DNA of 64,000 bases from Mucilaginibacter gilvus (GCF_004054195.1 NZ_SBIW01000006.1:7653-71652), one strand, 5' to 3'. Shown: positions 45,386 through 53,759, numbered from the stretch's first letter. A program made the numbers and translations. The notes: generated by a model from the sequence alone, not told the origin.

Positions 45386-47710
45386 TTAGTTTGTGCCCCA
45401 GCTTTTATTTGGCTCGGCACCCATGGTTAGTTCAAGCGTTCCGCCTGCGGCTATGTTTTTAAAATCCAGCCAGCATTTGCTGTAAGGTTTGCCGTTTAGC
45501 TTCGCGCTTTGTATGTATATATTTTTTGTTGAATTATTTTTAGCGATGATGCTGAAGAACTGTCCTTTAGCATATTTTGGATCGAGCTTTAAGGTTACCT
45601 TATCAAACACCGGGCTGGTAATTTCCTGCCGGGTATCTCCCGGCGTAACCGGATGCAAACCACTGGCTGCCAACACGTACCAGGCCGACATCTGCCCCAC
45701 ATCCTCGTTCCCAACTAAACCTTCTACCGAGTTTTTATAAGCCCGGCGGCAGATCTCGCGCGTCCATTTCTGCGTAAGCCATGGCTGACCAAGGCGGTTG
45801 TACAGAAACGGCACATGATGTACCGGCTCGTTGGCGTGGTTATAATAGTCGTTCCACATCATGTTCTCCGGCGTTTTGGCGAACAGCTTATTCAGATCGG
45901 CCAGTACTTTTTCTTTGCCACCCATTAATTCCACCATGCCATCCACATCCTGTGGTACAAACCAGCCCTGTTGGTAGGGGTTGGTTTCAAAAGTGCCATA
46001 CCATTGCGTTAAACGGCCCGAATCCGGCCAGGCTTTCCAGCTGCCATCGTTCTCACGGGGGCGAAACCAGCCCTTATCCTTATCCCATATATTTTTATAG
46101 CTTTTGCTGCGCGACGCGTATTTAGCGGCATCCTGTGGGTGCTTTAACCAGCCCGCCAGCTGCGATGCACACCATTCGGTATAGGCATACTCCAACGTTA
46201 ACGCGATGCTGTTGCCACCCGGGGTATAGCCCTTATCGCCATTGCCAAATTTTTCTACCGAACCTATTGACAGTTCGTAAGCCTTATTTACATCGTAATT
46301 GCGGATACCCTTAGCATAAGCATCGGTTATGACAGATACGGCAGGATTGCCAAACATGCAGCCGCTGTAGGCGTTCAATAGCTCCCAACGCTCCAGGTAA
46401 TTTTTGTTTTTTTCGCCCGCCAGGGTTATCAGCGAGTTGATCTCATCATTCACCAGCGAGGGGTTGATGATGGTTTGCAGCGGCATTTGGCTGCGGAAAA
46501 CATCCCAGCCGCTAAATATGGTGCGTTTTTTAAAGGCCGCGTTTAGGTGCGCTTTGCCATCGCCACCGGGGTAATGGCCATCCACATCGTTTATGATGCG
46601 TGGGTCTATCATGGTGTGATACAGCGCGGTGTAGAATACCTTTTTCTGCTCAAGTGTACCGCCCTGTATAGCAACTTTGGCCAATGCTTTGTTCCAAAGG
46701 GCTACCGTACGCTGGTGGAGGGCGTCAAAATCCCAGTCGGTAATTTCGGCGGCAAGGTTGCCTTTTGCACCGGCGATGCTTACAAAGGAGATGCCCGATT
46801 TCATCAGCACCTGTTCGTTTGCATTGGTAGCAAAGTTTGTGTAAAAGCCTAAATGTTTGTCTTGTTTTTCCTTAATGCCTTTAAGGACAGCGGCATTTGC
46901 CATCCGTTCCTGGTATTTATCGCTGCCGACCTCTTCGCGTTTACGCGTCCAGTCATCCGGGATATCGGCACTCCAAACGCCGTAATCTTTTAGCGGCTTG
47001 CTAAATTGCGCGTAGAAGTAAACCGTATAATCGGCGTGGCCATCGCCGTTGCCCCAGCCGCCGCCATCGGGTGTGCATTTCATCCAGCCTTCTATGGTGT
47101 TGGCATTTACCACTCTTACATATTGCAAAGTGGAGGTACCGCCTACCCTGCGGGCCAGATCTATCTGGATGCGCGATAGCTTGTTCTGCGGAAAGGTGAA
47201 GCGCAACATGCCGCTATGCGGCGCGGCGGTCATTTCCGCTTTGATGTTGTTATCGGTAAGTTGTACGCTGTAGTACCCGGCAGATGCTTTTTCGCTTGGT
47301 TTGGCATACATGGACCGGTAGCCGCCTTCAGGGTGTGCAATGCTGCCTGCCTTGGTTTTAAGCGCGCCGGTGGTTGGCATTACCAGGAAATTTCCCAGAT
47401 CGCCGTACCAGCCTATGCCGCTCATTTGCGTAAAGGCAAAACCCTCTATGCTGGAATGCTCATAGCTGTAACCCGAGCCGTTATCGCCGCCAGTGATAGT
47501 ATTCGGACTCAGCTGCACCATCCCATAAGGCGTAGCTGCCCCCGGGAAGGTTTTGCCAAGGCCGTGATAAACACCCGCGTCGGCCGTGCTGGTGCTTGCG
47601 CCTATAAAAGGGTTAACATACGATGCCGGGCTTTGGGCATGTAGCTGTTGGACAGCAAATGAGCCCAGCAAAGCGGTTAAGGCAAGGTGTTTTTTTATGG
47701 TATTGAACAT
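45386..47710 (-). CDS. GH92 family mannosidase-like enzyme, divergent second copy
   Basis: A 774-residue secreted protein with signal peptide (1-25) and the full GH92 layout: YVNPFIGASTSTADAGVYHGLGKTFPGA at the start, ATPYGMVQLSPNT, FSGWDVFRSQMPLQTI in the middle and GNEDVGQMSAWYVLAASGLHPVTPG near the end. The catalytic-acid region reads GTFETNPYQQGWFVPQD rather than the EGNAW-type sequence of the first GH92, so linkage or leaving-group preference probably differs. It opens a unit with the second SGNH and the esterase, behind operator G. Confidence 0.9.
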   Translation of the reverse strand: MFNTIKKHLALTALLGSFAVQQLHAQSPASYVNPFIGASTSTADAGVYHGLGKTFPGAATPYGMVQLSPNTITGGDNGSGYSYEHSSIEGFAFTQMSGIGWYGDLGNFLVMPTTGALKTKAGSIAHPEGGYRSMYAKPSEKASAGYYSVQLTDNNIKAEMTAAPHSGMLRFTFPQNKLSRIQIDLARRVGGTSTLQYVRVVNANTIEGWMKCTPDGGGWGNGDGHADYTVYFYAQFSKPLKDYGVWSADIPDDWTRKREEVGSDKYQERMANAAVLKGIKEKQDKHLGFYTNFATNANEQVLMKSGISFVSIAGAKGNLAAEITDWDFDALHQRTVALWNKALAKVAIQGGTLEQKKVFYTALYHTMIDPRIINDVDGHYPGGDGKAHLNAAFKKRTIFSGWDVFRSQMPLQTIINPSLVNDEINSLITLAGEKNKNYLERWELLNAYSGCMFGNPAVSVITDAYAKGIRNYDVNKAYELSIGSVEKFGNGDKGYTPGGNSIALTLEYAYTEWCASQLAGWLKHPQDAAKYASRSKSYKNIWDKDKGWFRPRENDGSWKAWPDSGRLTQWYGTFETNPYQQGWFVPQDVDGMVELMGGKEKVLADLNKLFAKTPENMMWNDYYNHANEPVHHVPFLYNRLGQPWLTQKWTREICRRAYKNSVEGLVGNEDVGQMSAWYVLAASGLHPVTPGDTRQEITSPVFDKVTLKLDPKYAKGQFFSIIAKNNSTKNIYIQSAKLNGKPYSKCWLDFKNIAAGGTLELTMGAEPNKSWGTN

Positions 47711-47841
47711 GGTTAGTTTATAATTGCCGGTAGAAATGTATCGCCTGATTTAATTTAAGCGGTTAACCCTTTCTAATTAAATCTAAAATATTTTGAGGCC
47801 CTTGTTGCGGGCGCTGTGTTTATTAATTGGTATAATAAGCT

Positions 47842-47873
47842 CAATATTATACAAGAAAAAACGATTTAGCAAA
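47842..47873 (-). promoter_or_regulatory. Promoter with LacI operator G, GH92-SGNH-esterase unit
   Basis: Minus-strand TTTG (47870-47873), a 20-bp spacer and TAATATTG (47842-47849; 7 of 8). The sequence TTTGCTAAATCGTTTTTTC runs from the -33 box into the spacer, one base different from operator F in 18. The ATG lies 131 bp downstream. Confidence 0.7.
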
Positions 47874-47973
47874 TTTTAGACTAAATATTTTTTGCTGACG
47901 TAATTTGCACACTAATGGGGTGTAATTATTCAAAATCGCTCATCTAAGCGTCCGCCTGGATGCCTGAATTTGT

Positions 47974-48024
47974 GTAAGCGTCCATGCTTACTTTAAACCT
48001 ATAAAGGTAAGCGTAGACGCTTAC
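47974..48024. repeat. Two nested GTAAGCGT palindromes
   Basis: GTAAGCGT-AG-ACGCTTAC (48007-48024) is a perfect 18-bp palindrome. GTAAGCGT-CC-ATGCTTAC (47974-47991) is the same with one mismatch. The outer arms also pair with each other (TAAGCGTC with GACGCTTA), allowing one large hairpin. The pair lies between the end of GH38 and the GH92 promoter; it may be a terminator, an extragenic palindrome or an operator. Nothing else is seen in 47711-48067 apart from operator G. Confidence 0.6.
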
Positions 48025-48067
48025 AAATGCTATTGGACAAACTGGGTGATGTACGCTCCTTCCCTAT

Positions 48068-50620
48068 TTATTTCCTCGCATTCACCAACCTTATCGTCCT
48101 AATTCCAAATTTCGGCATAGCTACAGTTGTAATTAACCCGCCGGCTTTTAGCGTGGTTAAGGGCAATACTGCCCCTGCCCTGCCGTCCAACTCGGTGAAG
48201 TAGGCTTTATCGGCATTGCAACCGAAGATGATTTTGCTTTTAACATCGCCCGCGCCGGTGTTGTACACGCGCACCAGCATATCGTTCCCATCAAAATTCA
48301 CGGCGGATATTTGATAACCTGCTGGTGCTTTTATAAGGGAATTACTCATGGCACCAGGATAGGCGGTCATAACTACCGTAATCAGTTGTTCGTTCCAGTT
48401 CGCGTTTTGGGTTTCGATGCCCGCCTTGTCCCATTTACCAGCATGGGGAATTAGCGCGTAGTTAATGGTAGTTGGCCCGGTAATGCTATGGTCACGGTTC
48501 CAGAGCCCCATGCCCGAGTACTGTATATCAAGCCCGAGCGGGAAATCATGCCCATGAGCGTAGTTGGTGGTATGATCTGTAAAAAGCGCCATGCCGTAGG
48601 TGCCTTTAGCATCGGTAACATCCACCCAGTTGAGCATCACATTATTTTTGATGCTATCCCAACGGGTGAAAAAGGTGTTCTCCAGTTTGCTTTCGGTAAC
48701 ATCAAATGGGGCATCCTTGTAAATCTTTTGCCCTTTTAAATTCAGCGGGAACAAAGCGAGGAGCTTGTTACGGTCATCATAAAAAGGCTTTGTTGGGTTA
48801 TCCAGCTTGTACGTGCCATTTGGCATCGCATCGCCTATACCCACGTTGCTTTTCCAATCGATGTGGAGCTTGATATCTATCTTTGGCTGCCCTTGGGTAA
48901 CAGTAAGCTCCTGTGTGTAATCCGTACCGGCAATGATGCCCTTAATGGCTAACTTAATTTGCAGCTGTCCGTTTTCCAAAACTTCTATCTTAGCAGGGGT
49001 TTCGGTGCTCGATCTAAAGCCGCCATCATTATAAAAGTTCCCCCGTAACTCGTTAAAGGCACGTGCATTTGTCTTATCCACAAACTCCTCGTTGCCCAGC
49101 TTTTTGGCGATGATGCTTCTAATTGCACCACCATGTGCCGGGTCGATAATGATCTTGAACAGATCGGTTTCTATCAGGTATTTGCCATTGGCTACAATGC
49201 TTAGGCTGGTGCCGTATGCCGCGGGCGAAGCATTTGCACTTAGCTGATAAACGGCGTAACCCATGGATGGCACCTGCGCCATAAAGGCAAGCTTCCCTGC
49301 TTTAATTTGGGATGGAATGGCCTGGCCCTTAGCATCAACAAGCCCATTAAACCCTTCGGGAGCATCTATGGTAACTACTTCGTTCCGCTCGCCGCCTGTG
49401 GTATTATAAACAGTAACATAAGTTTCCTTGCTAAGCTTTGCCAGCGCGAAAACTGTTTTGGTGGTAATGCTATCGCAAATGGCGTTGGTATTGCCCGTCC
49501 AGCCCACTACCTTATCTGCCCAGGTATCGCCGGGTTTACCGTTGTAGGGTACTATCCAGCAATCGTGGTGCTGCGATAACAGCAAGGTGCGCCAGGCAGA
49601 ATCGAACTGTGCCTGCGGCCAGTTTGCACCACCGTAAATTTTTGCCATGGCCGCCAGTTTCTCGGCCATCACCAGTTTATTTTCGGATACCCGCACCTGT
49701 TGTGCTATCCGCTGCATCACCTGCGAACCCCAAACCAGGCTCACCAGCATATCTTCCTGCGATACTTTCCAATCTTCGCGCGCATCGTTTTTGGCCACGT
49801 TGCCAAAATAGTTGCGCCAGGTGGTGTAAATACTTTTTATGCCGCCTTTTTGCCCGTTGCCGATGAAAGGTCCGTTCTTCCAGCCGGCGTCCTGCAAGGT
49901 CATGCCCACTGGGTGCGGCATACCGGCAGCAATTGCGGCCTTGATGTATTCCGATGAATTATTCCAGGCGATGGTTTGCCAGGTAGATCTTAGGGATAAA
50001 TTTTCAACCGCGTACCTTGGTGACGTGATAATACCTGTTCCGTCGGGACCTATCCAGTTCACTAACTCGCCGCTGTGGGCGCGGGTATAGCCACCCCAGC
50101 AGGTATTTGGGTTTTTAAGCGATGCATATTTAAAGCCGAACGAGGTTAATATCTGCGGCAGCGCGCTGGTAAAGCATGGTTCCTCGGAGGAATAACTGGT
50201 AAATATAGCTTCGGGGAAATGCGCTTTAACCAGTTTCATCCCATAACTAAACTGCCTGATGATGCTCTCGCCGGAAATGTTGTAATTATAGCTTTGCGCG
50301 TAGGCCGGGTTTACATACTCTATGCGCCCGTTGAGGGATTGATCCGCAAATAGCGCCTTAAAATCCGCGTAAGCACTTGGGTCTACGGCTTTGGCGCGGG
50401 CCCAGGTTTCGGGCTCCAATTCGATATTGATCTTCCAGTTGGGGTTTTTAGTTAGCATGTCCGCCATAAAGCGGGTGTTCCAATCCGGGTAATGCCCCCA
50501 GATGCCGCCGTGGTAACCGTCGATATAATAGGCGGTTTGTGCGGATGCAGCCTGCGTTAGCGACAGCGCCACAGTTACCATAAGGGCATGGAATATATTA
50601 GAATAGCATTTCATCAGCAT
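48068..50620 (-). CDS. GH38-like alpha-mannosidase with divergent metal site
   Basis: An 850-residue secreted protein with signal peptide (1-28). The N-terminal catalytic domain (30-290) is followed by a three-helix region (290-380, with LLSQHHDCWIVPYNG around residue 351) and a large beta C-terminal domain (from about 420). The HHD block and overall layout are GH38, a retaining zinc-dependent alpha-mannosidase family. The usual N-terminal His-x-Asp zinc motif is replaced by IDGYHGGIWGHYP. The nucleophile segment reads SYSSEEPCFTSALP rather than a D-P-F-G-H-S type. The enzyme is therefore from an unusual branch, possibly with a different sugar or mechanism. Its ATG overlaps the preceding SGNH stop by one base (TAATG). 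Confidence 0.8.
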   Translation of the reverse strand: MLMKCYSNIFHALMVTVALSLTQAASAQTAYYIDGYHGGIWGHYPDWNTRFMADMLTKNPNWKINIELEPETWARAKAVDPSAYADFKALFADQSLNGRIEYVNPAYAQSYNYNISGESIIRQFSYGMKLVKAHFPEAIFTSYSSEEPCFTSALPQILTSFGFKYASLKNPNTCWGGYTRAHSGELVNWIGPDGTGIITSPRYAVENLSLRSTWQTIAWNNSSEYIKAAIAAGMPHPVGMTLQDAGWKNGPFIGNGQKGGIKSIYTTWRNYFGNVAKNDAREDWKVSQEDMLVSLVWGSQVMQRIAQQVRVSENKLVMAEKLAAMAKIYGGANWPQAQFDSAWRTLLLSQHHDCWIVPYNGKPGDTWADKVVGWTGNTNAICDSITTKTVFALAKLSKETYVTVYNTTGGERNEVVTIDAPEGFNGLVDAKGQAIPSQIKAGKLAFMAQVPSMGYAVYQLSANASPAAYGTSLSIVANGKYLIETDLFKIIIDPAHGGAIRSIIAKKLGNEEFVDKTNARAFNELRGNFYNDGGFRSSTETPAKIEVLENGQLQIKLAIKGIIAGTDYTQELTVTQGQPKIDIKLHIDWKSNVGIGDAMPNGTYKLDNPTKPFYDDRNKLLALFPLNLKGQKIYKDAPFDVTESKLENTFFTRWDSIKNNVMLNWVDVTDAKGTYGMALFTDHTTNYAHGHDFPLGLDIQYSGMGLWNRDHSITGPTTINYALIPHAGKWDKAGIETQNANWNEQLITVVMTAYPGAMSNSLIKAPAGYQISAVNFDGNDMLVRVYNTGAGDVKSKIIFGCNADKAYFTELDGRAGAVLPLTTLKAGGLITTVAMPKFGIRTIRLVNARK

Positions 50621-52005
50621 TAATCTACTAAAGTGATCTCGAAGCGGTGCGGAACGGGTTGATTTACCGTATACATCTCATTGGTAAGCAGGTCCATTTC
50701 TTTTTGCCAGGCATCCCGCACGGCTTTAAACCGCGCTTTTTGATAGGTTGGAATAGTTACGGCGACAAAAAAATCCTTTTTGCCATACTTCTGCAGCGAA
50801 TCTACGGTGGCGTCGCCATCGTTAAACAGCAGGCCCTTCGGTTTAAGGATAGAATAGTGGATCCAGTAATATTCGCGCAGGCGGCGTTCTATCATCCAGC
50901 GTTCTTCGTTCAGGTGCATTACGGCAAGCGCCTGCTGGTATTGCGGGGTAGTTTTAATAAGCGCGAGGTTAATGCCCTGCGCAAACTCGCCGCCGCTGAA
51001 CGAGCCGATTGCCTTGCCGTCTATCTTTAAATTATATTTTTTATCCTGCAGGCCACTTATCTGCAACATCTCCTTGTTAAACTCTTCGGTAAACGGGATG
51101 ATCTTTAAAGCTTCCGATTGTGCTTTATCCGGCCTGCCGAAACCACTGGGGATGGTATCCATTGGGTAAGGTAACGAATTGGCGAGGTATGTAAATTTAA
51201 CGTTGCTTGTTGAGATATTCGGTTGTGTAATTAAACAGTTTTTAGCTAAAACGATTTTTTTATTTTTAGCGTTTATAGATACGTTTGCAACACTGCTCCC
51301 ACCAAGCCCTTGCGATTTAAGGAACAAATAGGCCATCACCATTTGCCCGTCGTTTGTGGGGTGGATACGGTCGCTACCCTGTAGGGTAAAGACAGAATCT
51401 GTTTGCTGCCCGCGCTGGTTAATGGCGGTCATAGGGGTGCCAAAATCTACAAAGTCCCATTTATTTTGCAGGGCTGCGGCTTGCTGCTCTGCCGCTATCT
51501 TCTGCATAGCCGCGTTCTTTTTTAAAAGCGGTGTGGCTTTTATTTTGGAGGTTTCGTCATAAGGCGAGGATGCGATCATGATCTTCCTCGCCTCGGGGTG
51601 CTGCTTCAGTTTATCTGTTATCAAAGCGAAACTCTTTAGCGATTCGGTCACTTTCGCTGTGTAAACCGAATCTGCTTTAGCGCCTTTGAGGTTTTGATAC
51701 CCGGTATCGTTCATGCCGAAGGTAAGCGTAACTACGGTCGGCTTTTTAGCGAACACATCGCTGTCCAGGCGCTCGTACATTTGTTTGGAAACGTCGCCGC
51801 CTATCCCGGCGTTAAAAAGCTGGATACGCCGGTTTGGGAAATGGGTTAAATAATACAGCCAGATATACGAGTGGTAATGCCCGCCATCGGTGATACTGTT
51901 GCCGGTAAACACCACTCTATCCCCCGCCTTAAAAGGCTGGATGGTTTGCGCATTTAAAAACAGCACATTGCCGATGAGGAAAACAACAAGGTAAAAACGT
52001 TTCAT
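50620..52005 (-). CDS. SGNH hydrolase with C-terminal extension, third copy
   Basis: A 461-residue secreted protein from the ATG at 52005 (MKRFYLVVFLIGNVLFLNAQ signal); the longer frame runs back into the operator and is rejected. SGNH blocks are TGNSITDGGHYHSYIW (Ser37), GIGGDV, LTFGMNDTGY and DRIHPTNDGQMV. The C-terminal region ends with a helical QYQQALAVMHLNEERWMIERRLREYYW. Length and motifs match the copy at 43994-45379, so they are paralogues. The unit here is SGNH-GH38, translationally coupled, whereas there it is GH92-SGNH-esterase. A 15-base match to operator E lies inside this gene at 51245-51259. Confidence 0.88.
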   Translation of the reverse strand: MKRFYLVVFLIGNVLFLNAQTIQPFKAGDRVVFTGNSITDGGHYHSYIWLYYLTHFPNRRIQLFNAGIGGDVSKQMYERLDSDVFAKKPTVVTLTFGMNDTGYQNLKGAKADSVYTAKVTESLKSFALITDKLKQHPEARKIMIASSPYDETSKIKATPLLKKNAAMQKIAAEQQAAALQNKWDFVDFGTPMTAINQRGQQTDSVFTLQGSDRIHPTNDGQMVMAYLFLKSQGLGGSSVANVSINAKNKKIVLAKNCLITQPNISTSNVKFTYLANSLPYPMDTIPSGFGRPDKAQSEALKIIPFTEEFNKEMLQISGLQDKKYNLKIDGKAIGSFSGGEFAQGINLALIKTTPQYQQALAVMHLNEERWMIERRLREYYWIHYSILKPKGLLFNDGDATVDSLQKYGKKDFFVAVTIPTYQKARFKAVRDAWQKEMDLLTNEMYTVNQPVPHRFEITLVD

Positions 52006-52011
52006 TAAATT

Positions 52012-52042
52012 CAGGCTTAAATAGCTAAATTGATTTAGCAAA
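52012..52042 (-). promoter_or_regulatory. Promoter with LacI operator H, SGNH-GH38 unit
   Basis: Minus-strand TTTG (52039-52042), a 19-bp spacer and TAAGCCTG (52012-52019; 6 of 8). The operator GCTAAATC-AATTTAGC (52024-52039) follows the -33 box and is palindromic except for its centre. If this -7 box is used, the start site falls within a few bases of the ATG at 52005, so the mRNA would be nearly leaderless. Confidence 0.65.
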
Positions 52043-52172
52043 TAAATGGCATTTAATTTGATTTTCCAAGTGCATTGAAAAGTTTTTTGTAACAGTTTTA
52101 TGGATGGAGATATAAGGCTTACGATCTTGTACTCGGGGACGAGTTAGGGAATTAATAATTAGTCGCTCCCCT

Positions 52173-53039
52173 CTACTTCACCAGCAATTTTTGAAAGCTC
52201 AGGCTATCTCCCTTAAACACATTAAAATCTACCACGTGGTTGATGCCGTTTACGCGGGCCTTATCCGAGTGTTGCCAGAAACGCCAGCTGGTATTGCCGT
52301 CCATTTTTAGCTTGGCCTGATAATAATGCGCTATCCATAAGGGGTAACGGTCAAAATAACCATCAAGGTAATCCTTGTAAAAGCTAATGCTGGTATAAAT
52401 GATGGGCTTTACGCCGGTTTTGCCTTCTACATGCTTTAAAAATGCTTTTAGTTCTTTGCGCATGGCTTCGGGCGAAGTACCGTCCAACACCTCAATATCG
52501 CAAACAGCGGGGAGATCGCCCCGTTCCATCGTAACGTTTTGCAGGAAAAAACGCGCCTGCCACAACCCTGCCTTCCTGGGCCTGAAAAAGTGGTAAGCCC
52601 CGCAGGTAATCCCTGCTTTTGGTGCTTCGTGCCAGTTGCGTTTAAAGTAGGAATCCACCAGCATCAAGCCTTCCGTGGCTTTTATAAAGGCAAAATCAAC
52701 GCGTACGCTATCGTCTTCCATGGCACTCACTTTACGCCAATCTATCTTGCCCTGTGCGTACGATACATCAATACCGTGTATTTTATAGCCCGATGGGATG
52801 CGGATCTTATAACTTTTATAGGTGCGGTAGTTCGGGTCGTTGCCAATGTCACGGATCCAGCGCCAGGCACCGGTAAAGCCATTGAGGATATACCCATAAT
52901 AAAAAGGCGAAAGCAGGATGAGTACGAATATCACGGCGGGCCACCTCCACCAGGTGCTGCCGGGTTTGCCCTTTTTTCGTCGTGTTACCGGTTTCGCGGT
53001 TCGTTTTACGGGAGGTTTGGTAGATCTGGGGATTGCCAC
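52173..53039 (-). CDS. GH25 lysozyme-like muramidase, membrane-anchored
   Basis: A 288-residue protein. It has a basic N-terminus rich in Lys/Arg (1-30), one membrane segment (about 31-53, WPAVIFVLILLSPFYYGYIL) and a GH25 catalytic domain (about 85-285). Typical parts are HGIDVSYAQGKIDW, DFAFIKATEG, CGAYHFFRP and AVCDIEVLDG, in which the Asp-x-Glu pair is catalytic. GH25 enzymes cleave the N-acetylmuramic acid-GlcNAc bond of peptidoglycan. Unlike phage lysins it is tethered to the membrane, so it is more likely a housekeeping wall enzyme or cell-envelope remodelling protein. It is not part of the mannosidase regulon. Confidence 0.9.
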   Translation of the reverse strand: MAIPRSTKPPVKRTAKPVTRRKKGKPGSTWWRWPAVIFVLILLSPFYYGYILNGFTGAWRWIRDIGNDPNYRTYKSYKIRIPSGYKIHGIDVSYAQGKIDWRKVSAMEDDSVRVDFAFIKATEGLMLVDSYFKRNWHEAPKAGITCGAYHFFRPRKAGLWQARFFLQNVTMERGDLPAVCDIEVLDGTSPEAMRKELKAFLKHVEGKTGVKPIIYTSISFYKDYLDGYFDRYPLWIAHYYQAKLKMDGNTSWRFWQHSDKARVNGINHVVDFNVFKGDSLSFQKLLVK

Positions 53040-53048
53040 GGGGCAAAT

Positions 53049-53076
53049 ATAGCGATGGTTTGAAACCCATCGCTAT
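53049..53076. repeat. ATAGCGATGG hairpin, first copy
   Basis: The 10-bp stem ATAGCGATGG / CCATCGCTAT has an 8-nt loop and lies between the GH25 start and the VOC remnant's stop. A near-identical hairpin is at 61123-61151. The shared stem and similar loop (TTTGAAAC against TTTAAAG) suggest a dispersed extragenic palindrome family. Confidence 0.65.
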
Positions 53077-53155
53077 GAAACTTATAAACGTTTTCCGCTA
53101 CCGCGAGATGAGCGAAGCATTATTGAGGATTAGTTTAAAGCTTTGGAGGCCTTCA

Positions 53156-53552
53156 CTACATATGCAAAACGTTCCATTTATGCCCGTCCGGGTCCGCAAA
53201 ACCAAAACCATAATAGCCTTCGCCAAATGCGGCCGGTTCGCTAAAGACCGTTCCGCCTGCGTTCCGTACTTCAATGGACCAGGCATCCGCTTCTTCTTTA
53301 CTTTCTGCCCAAAGCGTAAATATTATTTCATTTCCGAGGGCCAGGTCTGCAACCTCTCCTTTTGTGGCCTCTTTAAACGGATCATTTGCAAAAAAATGCA
53401 CCACAAAATCTTTCTCGCCAATTAAAAAACTGGTCAACACGTTTGTTTTATTGCGCCCCTCATTTGATTTAAATCCCAACTCGATATAAAAACCCCGGGT
53501 GTTGGCTACATCCTTTACAGCAAGATTAGCCCATTATTTTTGTCGGCCTCAT
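53156..53552 (-). pseudogene. VOC (glyoxalase/bleomycin-resistance) family protein, frameshifted near the start
   Basis: From the ATG at 53552 the frame reads MRPTKI and then breaks. Shifting by one base near 53533 restores WANLAVKDVANTRGFYIELGFKSNEG and the rest of a normal VOC domain of about 130 residues (VVHFFANDPFKEA, FADPDGHKWNVLHM at the end). An extra A in AAAATAATGGGC explains the shift. The remaining uninterrupted frame starts inside the domain and would lack its first beta strand. It may be a real pseudogene or an assembly error. VOC proteins of this kind are metal-dependent lyases or resistance-like proteins of unknown substrate. Confidence 0.7.
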
Positions 53553-53759
53553 AATTTTTTATTTATAGCTTTCAGACGGCTCGGTCACGAATTATCAATT
53601 GTGCCAAGTTATAATGTAAACTTGGGTAAAATTAGGTTGTTTCTATTAACAGTAATTTGCCATACCTCCATAAACAGGTTAAACTGTTCGCGTTGCCACG
53701 ACATCAATCTTTACAAAACACTGATGCTGTAACAAACCCAAAAACCAATCTGCTTTTTA

